From contig NZ_CP097349.1 of assembly GCF_023516215.1 (NCBI RefSeq), positions 3,472,001-3,536,000 of the forward strand: 64,000 nucleotides of DNA, given 5' to 3'. Shown piece after piece: positions 44,392-52,807 of this stretch. The notes beneath the pieces were generated by a model. It was not told the origin of the DNA, searched no databases, and saw nothing but the letters and a program-made list of their open reading frames with translations. How positions within the stretch are numbered: position 1 is the stretch's first letter; every line of letters begins with the position of its first letter. The position numbers and the translations under genes are program-made. The DNA comes from Cytobacillus pseudoceanisediminis (GTDB taxonomy: Bacteria > Bacillota > Bacilli > Bacillales > Cytobacillaceae).

Positions 44392-45360
44392 TTATTTAGT
44401 GAATTTCGGTTTAAAATCACCCTTATAAGGTTCATGTTCAACAAACACAGTTATATCTTTGCCATCTTTGTCTTTACCCGTTCTTTTATAAGTAAATTTA
44501 TTCTTATTAAGTTCGGTAAGTTCAAGCGCTGCACCATACTTATTAGCCCCAATTGAAACATGGGCTCTTATTTTATTTTCGTTCACAATATCGAAGTAGC
44601 CAAAATCACCGCGGCTTTTCCCTGTTTCAAGATTGAAAAATTCGTATTGATTCGTTTTGTCATCAAACTTTGCCAGACTTATAAACATCGTATTATACTT
44701 TGTTACATCATTGCCGTCTTCATCTAATACCTTTGTTCCGTTCCAGAGGGTACTGCCTAAAATTTTATCTCCATCTATATCTTTAACGATATCCCCCGTA
44801 ACAGCGTCCAGCTGCTTGTTGGGATCAGTAAAAGAAAGCTCATTTTCTTTATAGGGAATATGTTCAACAAATACCTCTACGTCGTTGCCTTTAGCATCTT
44901 TCCCTATTCTTTTATAAGTAAAAATATCTTTATTTAGTTTTGTCATTTCGACAACAGCTTGATAATTCATTGATTCTGAAATTAATATTCTTTTCTTCCC
45001 ATCATTGGTAATAAAGAAGGTTCCCTTGTCGCCACGGCTTTCGCCTGTCTCCGCATCGAAAAATTCATATCTTCCTGATTTCACATCATATTTCGCAAGA
45101 CCTATGAAGTTTGCATTCTCTTTTGTTAAGTCGTTCTTATTTTTGTCATACACTCTTGTACCTTGCCAATTTGTGCCGCTGAGAATGTTAGCCATTTCCT
45201 GTCCTTTGGTTAATTTATGATCCTTTTTAGTCTCTTTAACCACTTGTTCTTGCTTCTGCTTACTATGATTTTCCTGGGCATTTGCACCAGCGCTGCACCC
45301 CGTTGCTACTAATGTAAATCCAAGAAGTATGGATGTTATTGCTTTTGCTTTTTTGTTCAT
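44392..45360 (-). CDS. Lipoprotein with two tandem DUF4822 domains
   Basis: 322 residues. Lipobox VATGCSAG around residues 18-24 and a charged linker (HSKQKQEQVVKETKKDHK). Two clearly homologous units follow, about residues 58-180 and 198-318: LSGTNWQGTRVYDKNKNDLT / LGSTLWNGTKVLDEDGNDVT; YEFFDAETGESRGDKG / YEFFNLETGKSRGDFG; FVEHIPYK / FVEHEPYK. This matches the DUF4822 family. Extracytoplasmic, role unknown. The ankyrin lipoprotein gene lies 30 bases upstream, possibly in one operon. Confidence 0.85.
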   Translation of the reverse strand: MNKKAKAITSILLGFTLVATGCSAGANAQENHSKQKQEQVVKETKKDHKLTKGQEMANILSGTNWQGTRVYDKNKNDLTKENANFIGLAKYDVKSGRYEFFDAETGESRGDKGTFFITNDGKKRILISESMNYQAVVEMTKLNKDIFTYKRIGKDAKGNDVEVFVEHIPYKENELSFTDPNKQLDAVTGDIVKDIDGDKILGSTLWNGTKVLDEDGNDVTKYNTMFISLAKFDDKTNQYEFFNLETGKSRGDFGYFDIVNENKIRAHVSIGANKYGAALELTELNKNKFTYKRTGKDKDGKDITVFVEHEPYKGDFKPKFTK

Positions 45361-45389
45361 TTATATCGTCTCCTCATTCTCATTTTTGC

Positions 45390-46097
45390 CTATTTTGCTC
45401 CTGCTCTTAACAAAATCTGTTCAATCTCTTTAAACCCTTTCTCACGTGCATGCTGCAGAGGAGTAACATTCTTTCTATCCGGAGTATTCACATCCGCCCC
45501 GTGATCGATTAGTAATTGCACAGTTTGCTGCTGTTTTACATTTCCATTATTCAAAATAATTGCTTCTAATAAAGCTGTCCAGCCGAGATCATTTACATGA
45601 CTTACATCAATATCAGTCTTGTTGAGAAGTTCCTTGATGGCATCTATATGGCCATGTTCTGCAGCAGGGATCAATGCAGTTCCACCATACCGGTTAATTA
45701 TCACCGGATCCGCACCTGCTTCGATCGTAAGCTTAAGAATTTCAACGTATCCTTCTGCGCCTGCATATAAGAAAGGGTTGTTTTTCATGTTATCCTGAAT
45801 ATTGACGTCAGCCCCCGCTTTAATCAGGATTTTGGCGGTTTCGACATCATTATTGTAAGTTGCAATCATAGTAGCAGTTCGTCCGTCTGAGTCCTTTTTA
45901 TTTAGATCAGCACCTTCCTCAATCAATCTCTTTATTGTTTCTGTTTCCCTGCGCTCTGCAGCTTGAAGCAATGGTTCACTCATATCCATATCTTCCCGTA
46001 CCTCTTTTTCCTGTGTTTTTGTATCTGCATTATTATCTGAGACACAGCCTTGAAGGAGAATAACGCCTCCAATCACTATTGTTAGCCACCTCCTCAT
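45390..46097 (-). CDS. Ankyrin-repeat lipoprotein
   Basis: 235 residues. Lipoprotein signal (LTIVIGGVILLQGCVSD) and about five ankyrin repeats from residue 43 on (for example DGRTATMIATYNNDVETAKI, GGTALIPAAEHGHIDAIKEL, KNVTPLQHAREKGFKEIEQI). Likely an extracytoplasmic protein-binding scaffold; the partner is unknown. Confidence 0.88.
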   Translation of the reverse strand: MRRWLTIVIGGVILLQGCVSDNNADTKTQEKEVREDMDMSEPLLQAAERRETETIKRLIEEGADLNKKDSDGRTATMIATYNNDVETAKILIKAGADVNIQDNMKNNPFLYAGAEGYVEILKLTIEAGADPVIINRYGGTALIPAAEHGHIDAIKELLNKTDIDVSHVNDLGWTALLEAIILNNGNVKQQQTVQLLIDHGADVNTPDRKNVTPLQHAREKGFKEIEQILLRAGAK

Positions 46098-46236
46098 CTA
46101 CTTCACCTGCCTATCTTCTTTAAATAAAATGACTCAGACTAGTTACTGCTTCTATTATGTTAGTATCAAAATGTGAACTCCCTCTAAAAAAATTCTTAAA
46201 GAAAGTTAAACTTAATCTTAAAATTTCTTCATATAT

Positions 46237-46264
46237 AAAAAAATAGCCGTCACCTTTGTGACGG
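46237..46264 (-). terminator. Terminator of the two-component operon
   Basis: CCGTCAC-AAAG-GTGACGG stem then CTATTTTTTT on the minus strand. Confidence 0.9.
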
Positions 46265-46286
46265 ATCAAATTAAACACAGATTAAT

Positions 46287-46973
46287 TTAAACATTGAATC
46301 GATAACCGGCTCCCCAAACGGTTTCCAGGAATTTCGGCTGTGCAGGGTCTCCTTCAATTTTCCCTCGTATTTTTCTAATATGAACGGTGACTGTTGAAAC
46401 ATCTGCAGCTGACTCCAGCCCCCAAATCTTTTCATAAAGCTGTTCTTTGCTCAATACTTGATTTGGATGCATTAGAAGAAATACTAATAAATCAAATTCC
46501 TTTGTTGTAAACGGAGTTTCTTCTCCGTCAATATAAACTTTACGTGCTGACTTATCAATTGTGATCCCATGTACGAAAATTGTATTTGTTTGAGTCTGTT
46601 TTCCTGCTAAACGTTCATATCGCTCTAAATGTGCTTTCACTCTGGCTACCAGTTCACTCGGACTAAAAGGCTTGGTAATATAATCGTCTGCCCCTAAGCC
46701 GAGACCCCGAATTTTATCGATATCTTCCTTTTTGGCTGACACAAACAAGATAGGAATGTTTTTAACTGCGCGTATTTGTTTACATATTTCAAACCCATTT
46801 ACTCCTGGAAGCATGATGTCCAAAATAATTAAATCATAGTGTTCTTGAAGAGCCTTTTGGAGTCCTTCCTCACCAGAATGTTGAATATCGACACGAAACT
46901 TATTTATTTCTAAATAATCTCTTTGCAATTCTGCAATACTAATGTCATCTTCAATAAGCAATATTTTTTTCAT
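46287..46973 (-). CDS. OmpR-family response regulator
   Basis: 228 residues. Receiver domain with phosphoacceptor Asp in DLIILDIMLPGVNG (near residue 52), Lys in DDYITKPFSPSELVARVKAH; C-terminal winged helix (TTKEFDLLVFLLMHPNQVLS, VTVHIRKIRGKIE). Overlaps the histidine kinase by 4 bases (ATGA), so they are translationally coupled. Target genes are not obvious from the window. Confidence 0.95.
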   Translation of the reverse strand: MKKILLIEDDISIAELQRDYLEINKFRVDIQHSGEEGLQKALQEHYDLIILDIMLPGVNGFEICKQIRAVKNIPILFVSAKKEDIDKIRGLGLGADDYITKPFSPSELVARVKAHLERYERLAGKQTQTNTIFVHGITIDKSARKVYIDGEETPFTTKEFDLLVFLLMHPNQVLSKEQLYEKIWGLESAADVSTVTVHIRKIRGKIEGDPAQPKFLETVWGAGYRFNV

Positions 46974-48427
46974 ATTTTTTCACCTTTCTTTAGGGAAAAG
47001 AATACACTTGTACCTTTACCCATCTCGCTTGAAGCCCAGATTTCCCCTCTATGCTCCAAAATTATTTGTTTCGCGATCGCAAGTCCTAAGCCGCTTCCGC
47101 CTGTCTCGGAACTTCTTGATTGTTCTGCACGGTAAAAACGTTCAAAAATATTTGGCAAGGCAGAAGGTTCTATCCCTTGCCCATTGTCTTCGACTTTAAC
47201 AATTACATCGCCTAATCGATCATGAAGAGAAATAGAAATCTTCTTCCTGTCTTTATTCATATATTTAACACAATTACTTATTAAGTTGGCCAATACTCGT
47301 TTCAATTTCTCTCTATCCACTTTCACGAAGATTGGTTTATTCAAAAGATGAAGCTCCAAATGGATTCCTTGCTGAAGTAAATCCAAATAAAGTTCTTCTG
47401 CATAGTCTTTCATATATTTATCCAGTTCGACAGTTTCGAAATGGAATGGTTCTTTTTTCAAATCCAGCTTGGAAAATAAGAAAAGCTCATCAATTAATGA
47501 ATCCATGTCTTTTGCTTTAAAGTGAACAGTCGACAAATACTTTTCCATCTTCTGAGGGGTATTGGCTACACCATCTTTTATCCCCTCAACATATCCAATA
47601 ATCGATGTGATAGGTGTCTTCAAATCATGCGAAATATTGGCCAGAAGCTCTTTTCGATTTTCTTCATACCGAAGCTGGAGGTCTATCGATTCTTTTAGTT
47701 TAATTCTCATTTCCTCAAATGCTCTATTTAATTGTCCGATTTCATCATTTGAAACAGCTCCGATTTCAAAATTTAAATCTCCTGATTTTATTCTTTCAGC
47801 ACCTTCTTTAAGAACTGAGATAGGTTTAATAATGCTTCGTGAGACTAAATAATTTAATATACCAATAATCATAATAAACAGAAACAGTAAAAGTCCTGAT
47901 AAAATAGGAAACAATTCTCTAATGACCTCAGCATAGGAACTGGCCTTCCTTAATACGAAAACACTTCCTTCACTTTTATCCGGAAAATAAAAATCAAACT
48001 TTACATAGGTAAAAAAATAGTCGTTGAGTTTAATCGTATCTCGAGTATTGATATTTGTTTCTTCAAAACCTGGAAGGGATTTAACCAATGCCTGTTTGTC
48101 AAGAGCATGGGAAGCGTACTCAACTTTTGTGCCTTTTCTAACAACAATGTCGATATCCTCTTTCTCAATCTTTTTAAGCTCCTTTTCATTTAGGAGCTGT
48201 TTCGGATTATTTTTAGCAAAAAGCTTTAAATCGAGAAACACACTTTCTTCAACTGTTGTCAAAGGTTTTTGTATATATGTTTTTTTGTAAAGATGCTCTA
48301 TAGATCTTACATCACCTGTTATGGCAAAAATAATTAAAAAACCTGCTGCCAATAATAAAGTGATCGAAAAAAGAATCACTCCAATATAAGACAGCAGAAA
48401 CCTCATTTTAATGGACATCTGTTTCAC
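46970..48427 (-). CDS. Membrane sensor histidine kinase
   Basis: 485 residues: helix 1 (FLLSYIGVILFSITLLLAAG), an extracytoplasmic domain of about 130 residues, helix 2 (ILSGLLLFLFIMIIGILNYL), HAMP (SRSIIKPISVLKEGAERIKS), HisKA with the phospho-His in NISHDLKTPITSIIGYVEGI, and HATPase (N box LANLISNCVKYMN, G boxes DNGQGIEPSALPNIFERFYR, GGSGLGLAIAKQI). The stimulus is unknown; architecture is like B. subtilis cell-envelope stress kinases. Confidence 0.95.
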   Translation of the reverse strand: MKQMSIKMRFLLSYIGVILFSITLLLAAGFLIIFAITGDVRSIEHLYKKTYIQKPLTTVEESVFLDLKLFAKNNPKQLLNEKELKKIEKEDIDIVVRKGTKVEYASHALDKQALVKSLPGFEETNINTRDTIKLNDYFFTYVKFDFYFPDKSEGSVFVLRKASSYAEVIRELFPILSGLLLFLFIMIIGILNYLVSRSIIKPISVLKEGAERIKSGDLNFEIGAVSNDEIGQLNRAFEEMRIKLKESIDLQLRYEENRKELLANISHDLKTPITSIIGYVEGIKDGVANTPQKMEKYLSTVHFKAKDMDSLIDELFLFSKLDLKKEPFHFETVELDKYMKDYAEELYLDLLQQGIHLELHLLNKPIFVKVDREKLKRVLANLISNCVKYMNKDRKKISISLHDRLGDVIVKVEDNGQGIEPSALPNIFERFYRAEQSRSSETGGSGLGLAIAKQIILEHRGEIWASSEMGKGTSVFFSLKKGEKI

Positions 48428-48605
48428 TCACTCTGTTATAAAAATTTTCATTAGATCATACCTTATTCTTAGCATTCAAGATAATTTTATAAACCCTATT
48501 ATCCAGATTAAGAAATTAAAAGAACTATATCACATAAATCTTAAAACTTTCTAAAATATGTATGAAATATTTCTAAACAGCTTAGCAAAAGTGATTTCCA
48601 TAGAA

Positions 48606-49219
48606 CTATGCCCGAAATGTTTTCCCCAGATGTTCTCCTAGTCCATAGTAGTGCCTGAAATTATAAATGAGGGGACTCCATTCATGAGGGTTCACATGAT
48701 GATCATCCTTAAGGATGGATGTATGCGCATGGACCTTTAATGCCGTTACTTCCACAATGGCAAAGTGAGAGTCATGTTCCGGAACTCGAATGTGCTCCAC
48801 CCTGCTCTCGATCTGAAGTGGACATTCCAGGATTCTAAAGGGCTTTACAATTTCTGCTTCCTTCTTCGTAAGGGAGGCTGCAGAGAATTTATCTTTTTCA
48901 AAGCGGAATGAATTAACCCGTTTGTATTCCGGTACTGGGCACTTGCCAGTCAGTGGCGCTAATGCCTCTACATTCTCCCAAAGGCCAGGGCCAGGAACGT
49001 TTACGACACATTCGGGATGATTGCGAAGATTTTCCAAAGCCTTTCCCCCTCCCCGATTCCAAGGACAATGCATTCCCCTAATGCCCATGACGAGGATAAG
49101 GGGCTGATGTTGGATGTCCCATCCTCATTAAGTGTTGTTAACAATATCACCGGAGTTCCATAGTATAAGATTTTAGGCTGAATCGACTTGGTGATTATTT
49201 GGTTTTCTTCCTTTTTCAT
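48606..49219 (-). CDS. Flavin reductase-like domain protein, frameshifted
   Basis: About 204 residues when repaired. N-terminal frame: ILYYGTPVILLTTLNEDGTS and SNISPLSSSWALGECIVLGI; C-terminal frame: ENLRNHPECVVNVPGPGLWE and later HDSHFAIVEVTALKVHAH. One added base in the C5 run at 49045-49049 joins them as GIGEGGKALENLRNHPE. Such FMN-binding split-barrel proteins use reduced flavin or bind FMN. ATG 49219 follows AGGAGGAAA. It is divergent from an ArsR-type regulator that probably controls it. Confidence 0.8.
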
Positions 49220-49312
49220 TGCAGTTTCCTCCTGAACTTTTTTACAAATATCATTGTAAGGGGTAGATATTTCAATTATCATCGAAATATGGATTACATG
49301 GAGGAATAAGAT

Positions 49313-50008
49313 ATGAATATGAATTCAAATGTAGCAAAAGTCGCTTCTCTGGTCAGTGAACCAAGTCGGGCAGCCATACTGACCGCCTTATTGGATGGCC
49401 GGTATCACACTGTAAATGAACTGGCCCATATGGCACGGATTAAACCGCAAACGGCCAGCTTTCATCTCAAAAAAATGCTGGATGCTCAAGTGGTGTCAGC
49501 AGAAAAACAGGGAAGGCACCGGTATTATGGCATCATGAATCAAGAGGTTGCCCAAGTGATGGAATCCTTTCTATCCATTGCCCCTGCTGCAGAAATTAAA
49601 TCTTTTAAACATGCCTCTGAAGATAAAGCGATCCGCTTTGCCAGGACGTGCTATGATCATCTCGCTGGAAATTTAGGAGTGCAAATAACTGAATCACTAA
49701 AAAGAAAAGGATTTATTGCTGAAGAAAATGACACATTCAGTGTTACGGAAGATGGAATAGCATTCTTTCACTCTATGCAAATCGACCTGACCTCTTTGAA
49801 AAAGAAGCGTCGTTCTTTTTCCCACAAATGTCTCGACTGGAGCGAAAGACGCCATCATCTTGCAGGCGCACTGGGGAATGCCATCCTGGAAAAATTCCTA
49901 GAGCGAAATTGGATACAGCGCATCCCCAAAACACGTGCCATCAAAATAACCCCTCAGGGAATGAAGGGCTTCAAGGAAAACTTTGCTATTGATTTGGATA
50001 GAAAATAA
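49313..50008 (+). CDS. ArsR-family winged-helix regulator
   Basis: 231 residues. N-terminal ArsR-type winged helix (SEPSRAAILTALLDGRYHTV, KPQTASFHLKKMLDAQVVSA) and a longer C-terminal half (FARTCYDHLAGNLGVQITES, CLDWSERRHHLAGALGNAIL) typical of the larger HTH regulators that sit next to flavin reductase-like or efflux genes. No metal-binding Cys pair of ArsR is visible. It is divergent from the flavin reductase gene. Confidence 0.85.
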   Translation: MNMNSNVAKVASLVSEPSRAAILTALLDGRYHTVNELAHMARIKPQTASFHLKKMLDAQVVSAEKQGRHRYYGIMNQEVAQVMESFLSIAPAAEIKSFKHASEDKAIRFARTCYDHLAGNLGVQITESLKRKGFIAEENDTFSVTEDGIAFFHSMQIDLTSLKKKRRSFSHKCLDWSERRHHLAGALGNAILEKFLERNWIQRIPKTRAIKITPQGMKGFKENFAIDLDRK

Positions 50009-50009
50009 G

Positions 50010-50046
50010 AATGGTTCTCACACATTCTAGGTGTGAGAACCATTAG
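50010..50046 (+). terminator. Hairpin after the ArsR-type gene
   Basis: 14-bp perfect stem ATGGTTCTCACAC/GTGTGAGAACCAT with a 6-base loop; the tail is not T-rich, so it may be an mRNA end-stabilising or weak terminator structure. Confidence 0.6.
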
Positions 50047-50100
50047 CAGTCCTATTGTCACACTTAATTTACAGCAGCAACGTTCTTTTTTAGCCGGACT

Positions 50101-50288
50101 ATGATTTCAACCAAGCCACTGAAAATTGTAAGCAACAATTCGGAAGACCCTTTACTATTTGGATGGGAAATGGGCAGCTTTCCCACTGAAGCCAATAGCT
50201 TTTCAGATTCAATGAACAGATCTGACCAAGCGTTATATAAGGCAAAGAGGAGGGAAGAAACAGAGTGGTTATCGCAGATGAAGACTAA
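50101..50288 (+). pseudogene. C-terminal remnant of a GGDEF (diguanylate cyclase) gene
   Basis: The bases encode GSFPTEANSFSDSMNRSDQA, LYKAKR and, after adding one G near 50250, EGRNRVVIADED and TAA at 50286. This is the conserved end of GGDEF domains (the MYxAK element). The catalytic GGDEF motif and the rest are absent, and the first 20 codons are unrelated. A dead fragment. Confidence 0.6.
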
Positions 50289-50302
50289 CAACTTTACTAA
50301 AA

Positions 50303-50346
50303 AATAAAGAAGGCAAGCTTTGACATATCTCTCAAAACTCGCCCTC
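50303..50346 (-). terminator. cdd terminator
   Basis: Imperfect stem GGCGAGTTTTGA/TCAAAGCTTGCC with T-rich tail on the minus strand, right after cdd. Confidence 0.65.
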
Positions 50347-50354
50347 CATTTATG

Positions 50355-50753
50355 CTACATCTCTAAATCCGTAAATGCATACGGCAATAAATCCTTTAAT
50401 GTCAATTCTAATATTTCTTTTTTCTCATTTGTTAAATAAACCGGCATTTCCGGCAAACAGAATTCGGCTAAAACTTGTCTGCAGATGCTGCAAGGCGGAA
50501 GAAAATCTGCCGTATCTCCTGCTACAGCTATAGCCTGGAAATCACCTTTTTTGTAACCATTCGCAATTGCAGTGAAAATAGCTGTTCTCTCGGCACAGTT
50601 CGTCGCACCAAACGATACATTCTCCACATTCACTCCATTAATGACAGTGCCGTCTTTCAGTAATAAAGCGGCTCCAACCGGAAATTTGGAATACGGAGCA
50701 TAAGCTCTTTCCCTCATACTGCGTGCACTTTCCATCAATTGCTCTTTATTCAT
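50355..50753 (-). CDS. cdd: Cytidine deaminase
   Basis: Homotetrameric zinc enzyme of 132 residues that converts cytidine/deoxycytidine to uridine forms in pyrimidine salvage. Motifs: YAPYSKFPVGAALL, the catalytic NCAERTAIF (Cys ligand, Glu proton shuttle) and the second zinc pair PPCSICRQVLAEF. Full length. In B. subtilis cdd lies between dgkA and era; that context is absent here, so this is likely a second copy. Confidence 0.95.
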   Translation of the reverse strand: MNKEQLMESARSMRERAYAPYSKFPVGAALLLKDGTVINGVNVENVSFGATNCAERTAIFTAIANGYKKGDFQAIAVAGDTADFLPPCSICRQVLAEFCLPEMPVYLTNEKKEILELTLKDLLPYAFTDLEM

Positions 50754-50904
50754 AGTTACCCATCCTTTTCAAAGAAGAATGAACTTTTCACAGTCCCCTT
50801 AGGCCAATGTAAAATTGGCAGGATTTTTAATATATATTTTTTGAAATGTTTGTCAATAAAGACTTGATATTTTCATACATGAATAGAGGAAGGGGCTCAA
50901 TATA

Positions 50905-51249
50905 TCATATTCCATAATGAATCATATATTTTCTGCCTTCATATGCCTCTTTAATCTTTTGTGCTAGTTCATAAAGTTCAAGGGAGTTTTCATACAAGTT
51001 CAATGAAATAACCACATCATAGAATAATGATAATGATTCTGGCGGAATGATCGTGATGCCGCTAAATGCCAATCCAAACTCTGGGCGGTCAAGTGAATGA
51101 AAATAGGTTTTTACAATAAGTAATCTCTCATATATAGTATCAATTATTTCATCATCAACAGAAATACAATCATATTTTACCGGTTCATACGCATTTCCAA
51201 TTCTACTATTATTTATATCTTCAATTATGCCAAATTCGTGGACAGGCAC
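50905..51249 (-). CDS. Small soluble protein of unknown function
   Basis: 114 residues from GTG 51249, eight bases after AGGAG. Acidic, mixed alpha/beta: YDCISVDDEIIDTIYERLLI, GLAFSGITIIPPESLSLFYD, ELYELAQKIKEAYEGRKYMI. No family recognised; the pattern is like small immunity or hypothetical proteins of Bacillus. Confidence 0.55.
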   Translation of the reverse strand: MPVHEFGIIEDINNSRIGNAYEPVKYDCISVDDEIIDTIYERLLIVKTYFHSLDRPEFGLAFSGITIIPPESLSLFYDVVISLNLYENSLELYELAQKIKEAYEGRKYMIHYGI

Positions 51250-51309
51250 TGTGTTTAACTCCTAAAGCAAAGGGTGCCCCATCTAATTCCTTGGATTCCC
51301 GCATGTAGC

Positions 51310-51534
51310 TTATTTTATTTTTACCAATTCCTTATCAACAGAAATAACCTCTTCTTCAGCATAAATCACATATGCACACCCGCTCTCATATTTCTGTGAA
51401 CTGAATTCACCCAGTATCTGGACAGGGCCTTTTTTCAAATGGTAAATAAGCTGATGATCATTCTCTTCACTATCAAATGCTGTTAAATCATTTACCAAAA
51501 AGCCGTTAATGGCTTGTTTATATATGTTAATCAT
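51310..51534 (-). CDS. Small soluble protein of unknown function
   Basis: About 74 residues starting MINIYKQAINGFLVNDLTAF and ending SVDKELVKIK. No membrane segment. ATG 51534 is preferred to the upstream codon at 51552. Family unknown. Confidence 0.5.
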   Translation of the reverse strand: MINIYKQAINGFLVNDLTAFDSEENDHQLIYHLKKGPVQILGEFSSQKYESGCAYVIYAEEEVISVDKELVKIK

Positions 51535-51588
51535 ATTTATTCTCCTATGCATATAAATCTATTTGACAAGCACCAAGGGGGGATGGAT

Positions 51589-51758
51589 ATGCACTGGAGA
51601 AAATACTTTATTCTGTTTATTCCAGCCCTTTTGATATTTATAACCTCCATTATTGTGGTTCCAGATTATAAATTTTATCTCGTATCAATAGTTCCCTTCG
51701 TTTTTGGATGAGCTACTACTCATGGGTTTATTTAGAGGAAAGGCAAAAGAAGCAGTAA
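51589..51758 (+). CDS. Small two-helix membrane protein, frameshifted
   Basis: ATG 51589 after AAGGGGGG. First helix WRKYFILFIPALLIFITSII, then VVPDYKFYLVSIVPFVF. The read frame stops at 51711; one added T in the T5 run at 51701-51705 continues as WMSYYSWVYLEERQKKQ, giving about 56 residues. Function unknown. Confidence 0.6.
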
Positions 51759-51775
51759 TTTCTTTTTCTTCCGCT

Positions 51776-52015
51776 TTACAGCCCATCATCAACATATTTC
51801 ACTTCTATAATTCTTACATCTCTTTCCATGAACAGCGAGCCAGAATTAAATAAAAAAATGAAAATGATTAAAATGAAAATAAAAAAGATTCCACCCTTAT
51901 ATTCCTGGGATTCATTTATGCTGCTCATTTTTTCCCGATATTTTCGCTGGACTTTTCTTCTTTTCTCTTCAGCGTTCACTTTGAATCCCCTCACAAAGTT
52001 GTTCCAATCTAACAC
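51776..52015 (-). CDS. Small single-helix membrane protein
   Basis: About 79 residues from GTG 52015 (AAAGGATG upstream): a basic amphipathic N-terminal part (NAEEKRRKVQRKYREKMSSI), one helix (IFFIFILIIFIFLFNSG) and a short acidic outside tail. The open frame extends to 52195 but the upstream part looks non-coding. Function unknown. Confidence 0.5.
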   Translation of the reverse strand: MLDWNNFVRGFKVNAEEKRRKVQRKYREKMSSINESQEYKGGIFFIFILIIFIFLFNSGSLFMERDVRIIEVKYVDDGL

Positions 52016-52095
52016 AAAACACGGACATCCTTTAATTTCCATTTTAACACAAAAAAGAAATACCTTTAATTGAGGATTCTGAATTTTCTTTGCAT

Positions 52096-52123
52096 ATAAA
52101 AAAAGCCGCCTGCACTGGCAGCT
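52096..52123 (-). terminator. Terminator after GNAT gene
   Basis: GCTGCC-N6-GGCGGC stem followed by TTTTTTT on the minus strand. Confidence 0.8.
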
Positions 52124-52127
52124 GATT

Positions 52128-52589
52128 TCATAATAGTAACTCCATCTCAGAATCCTTATCAATAAAACCCATTTTCTTATAAAGATGATAGCCATCCTGT
52201 GAAGAATGCAGCCAAATACGTCCTACCCCCAAACTCCTGCAATTATTAATACATTCGTTTAAAAGTGAACGACCTAGCCCATATCCTCTATATTCCGGTT
52301 TAGTATACATATTCATTATATATGCTTCTAATCCGCTTATATTTTCCCCATGCGGTGGTCTTTCAAAAAACACTAAGCCGCTTATGGCAACAACTGTCCC
52401 CCTAACATCAGCTACCCAAGCAGAATAACCGCCCTTAGACAGCTTTTCTTGAAAATATCTCCTGTTTGCATCAAATACTATTGCTCTGTTTCCTTCAATA
52501 ACGTCTCCTACCGCCTTTAGGAGCTCTATTCTTAATCCAGTAATTGCATCAACATCCTTAAGTGCAGCTTTTCTGATATTCCAATCCAT
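52128..52589 (-). CDS. GNAT N-acetyltransferase
   Basis: 153 residues: NIRKAALKDVDAITGLRIEL, acetyl-CoA loop YRGYGLGRSLLNECI, and LHSSQDGYHLYKKMGFIDKD near the end. Substrate unknown. RBS GGGAGAGGG. Confidence 0.88.
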   Translation of the reverse strand: MDWNIRKAALKDVDAITGLRIELLKAVGDVIEGNRAIVFDANRRYFQEKLSKGGYSAWVADVRGTVVAISGLVFFERPPHGENISGLEAYIMNMYTKPEYRGYGLGRSLLNECINNCRSLGVGRIWLHSSQDGYHLYKKMGFIDKDSEMELLL

Positions 52590-52807
52590 TTTACCCTCTC
52601 CCAGCTTTTTATTCTTCTCATCCAGAACAGTTTACCAAATCAATCCATAATGTCTTCTCCTCCTTTAGACCCAAAAGTAATTACTCACGCCTTTTTGGTT
52701 TTACACATTTTTTATAGGGGTAGAATTGTTGTGCACTGAGATTCTGAATATATTTAACCGATTATTCACAAAATCTATAGGAAGACAAGCAGATTGGACT
52801 GAACAGC

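Noticed and set aside
50101..50307. Functional 68-residue protein
   Set aside because: It is the end of a GGDEF domain, frameshifted and without the catalytic motif.
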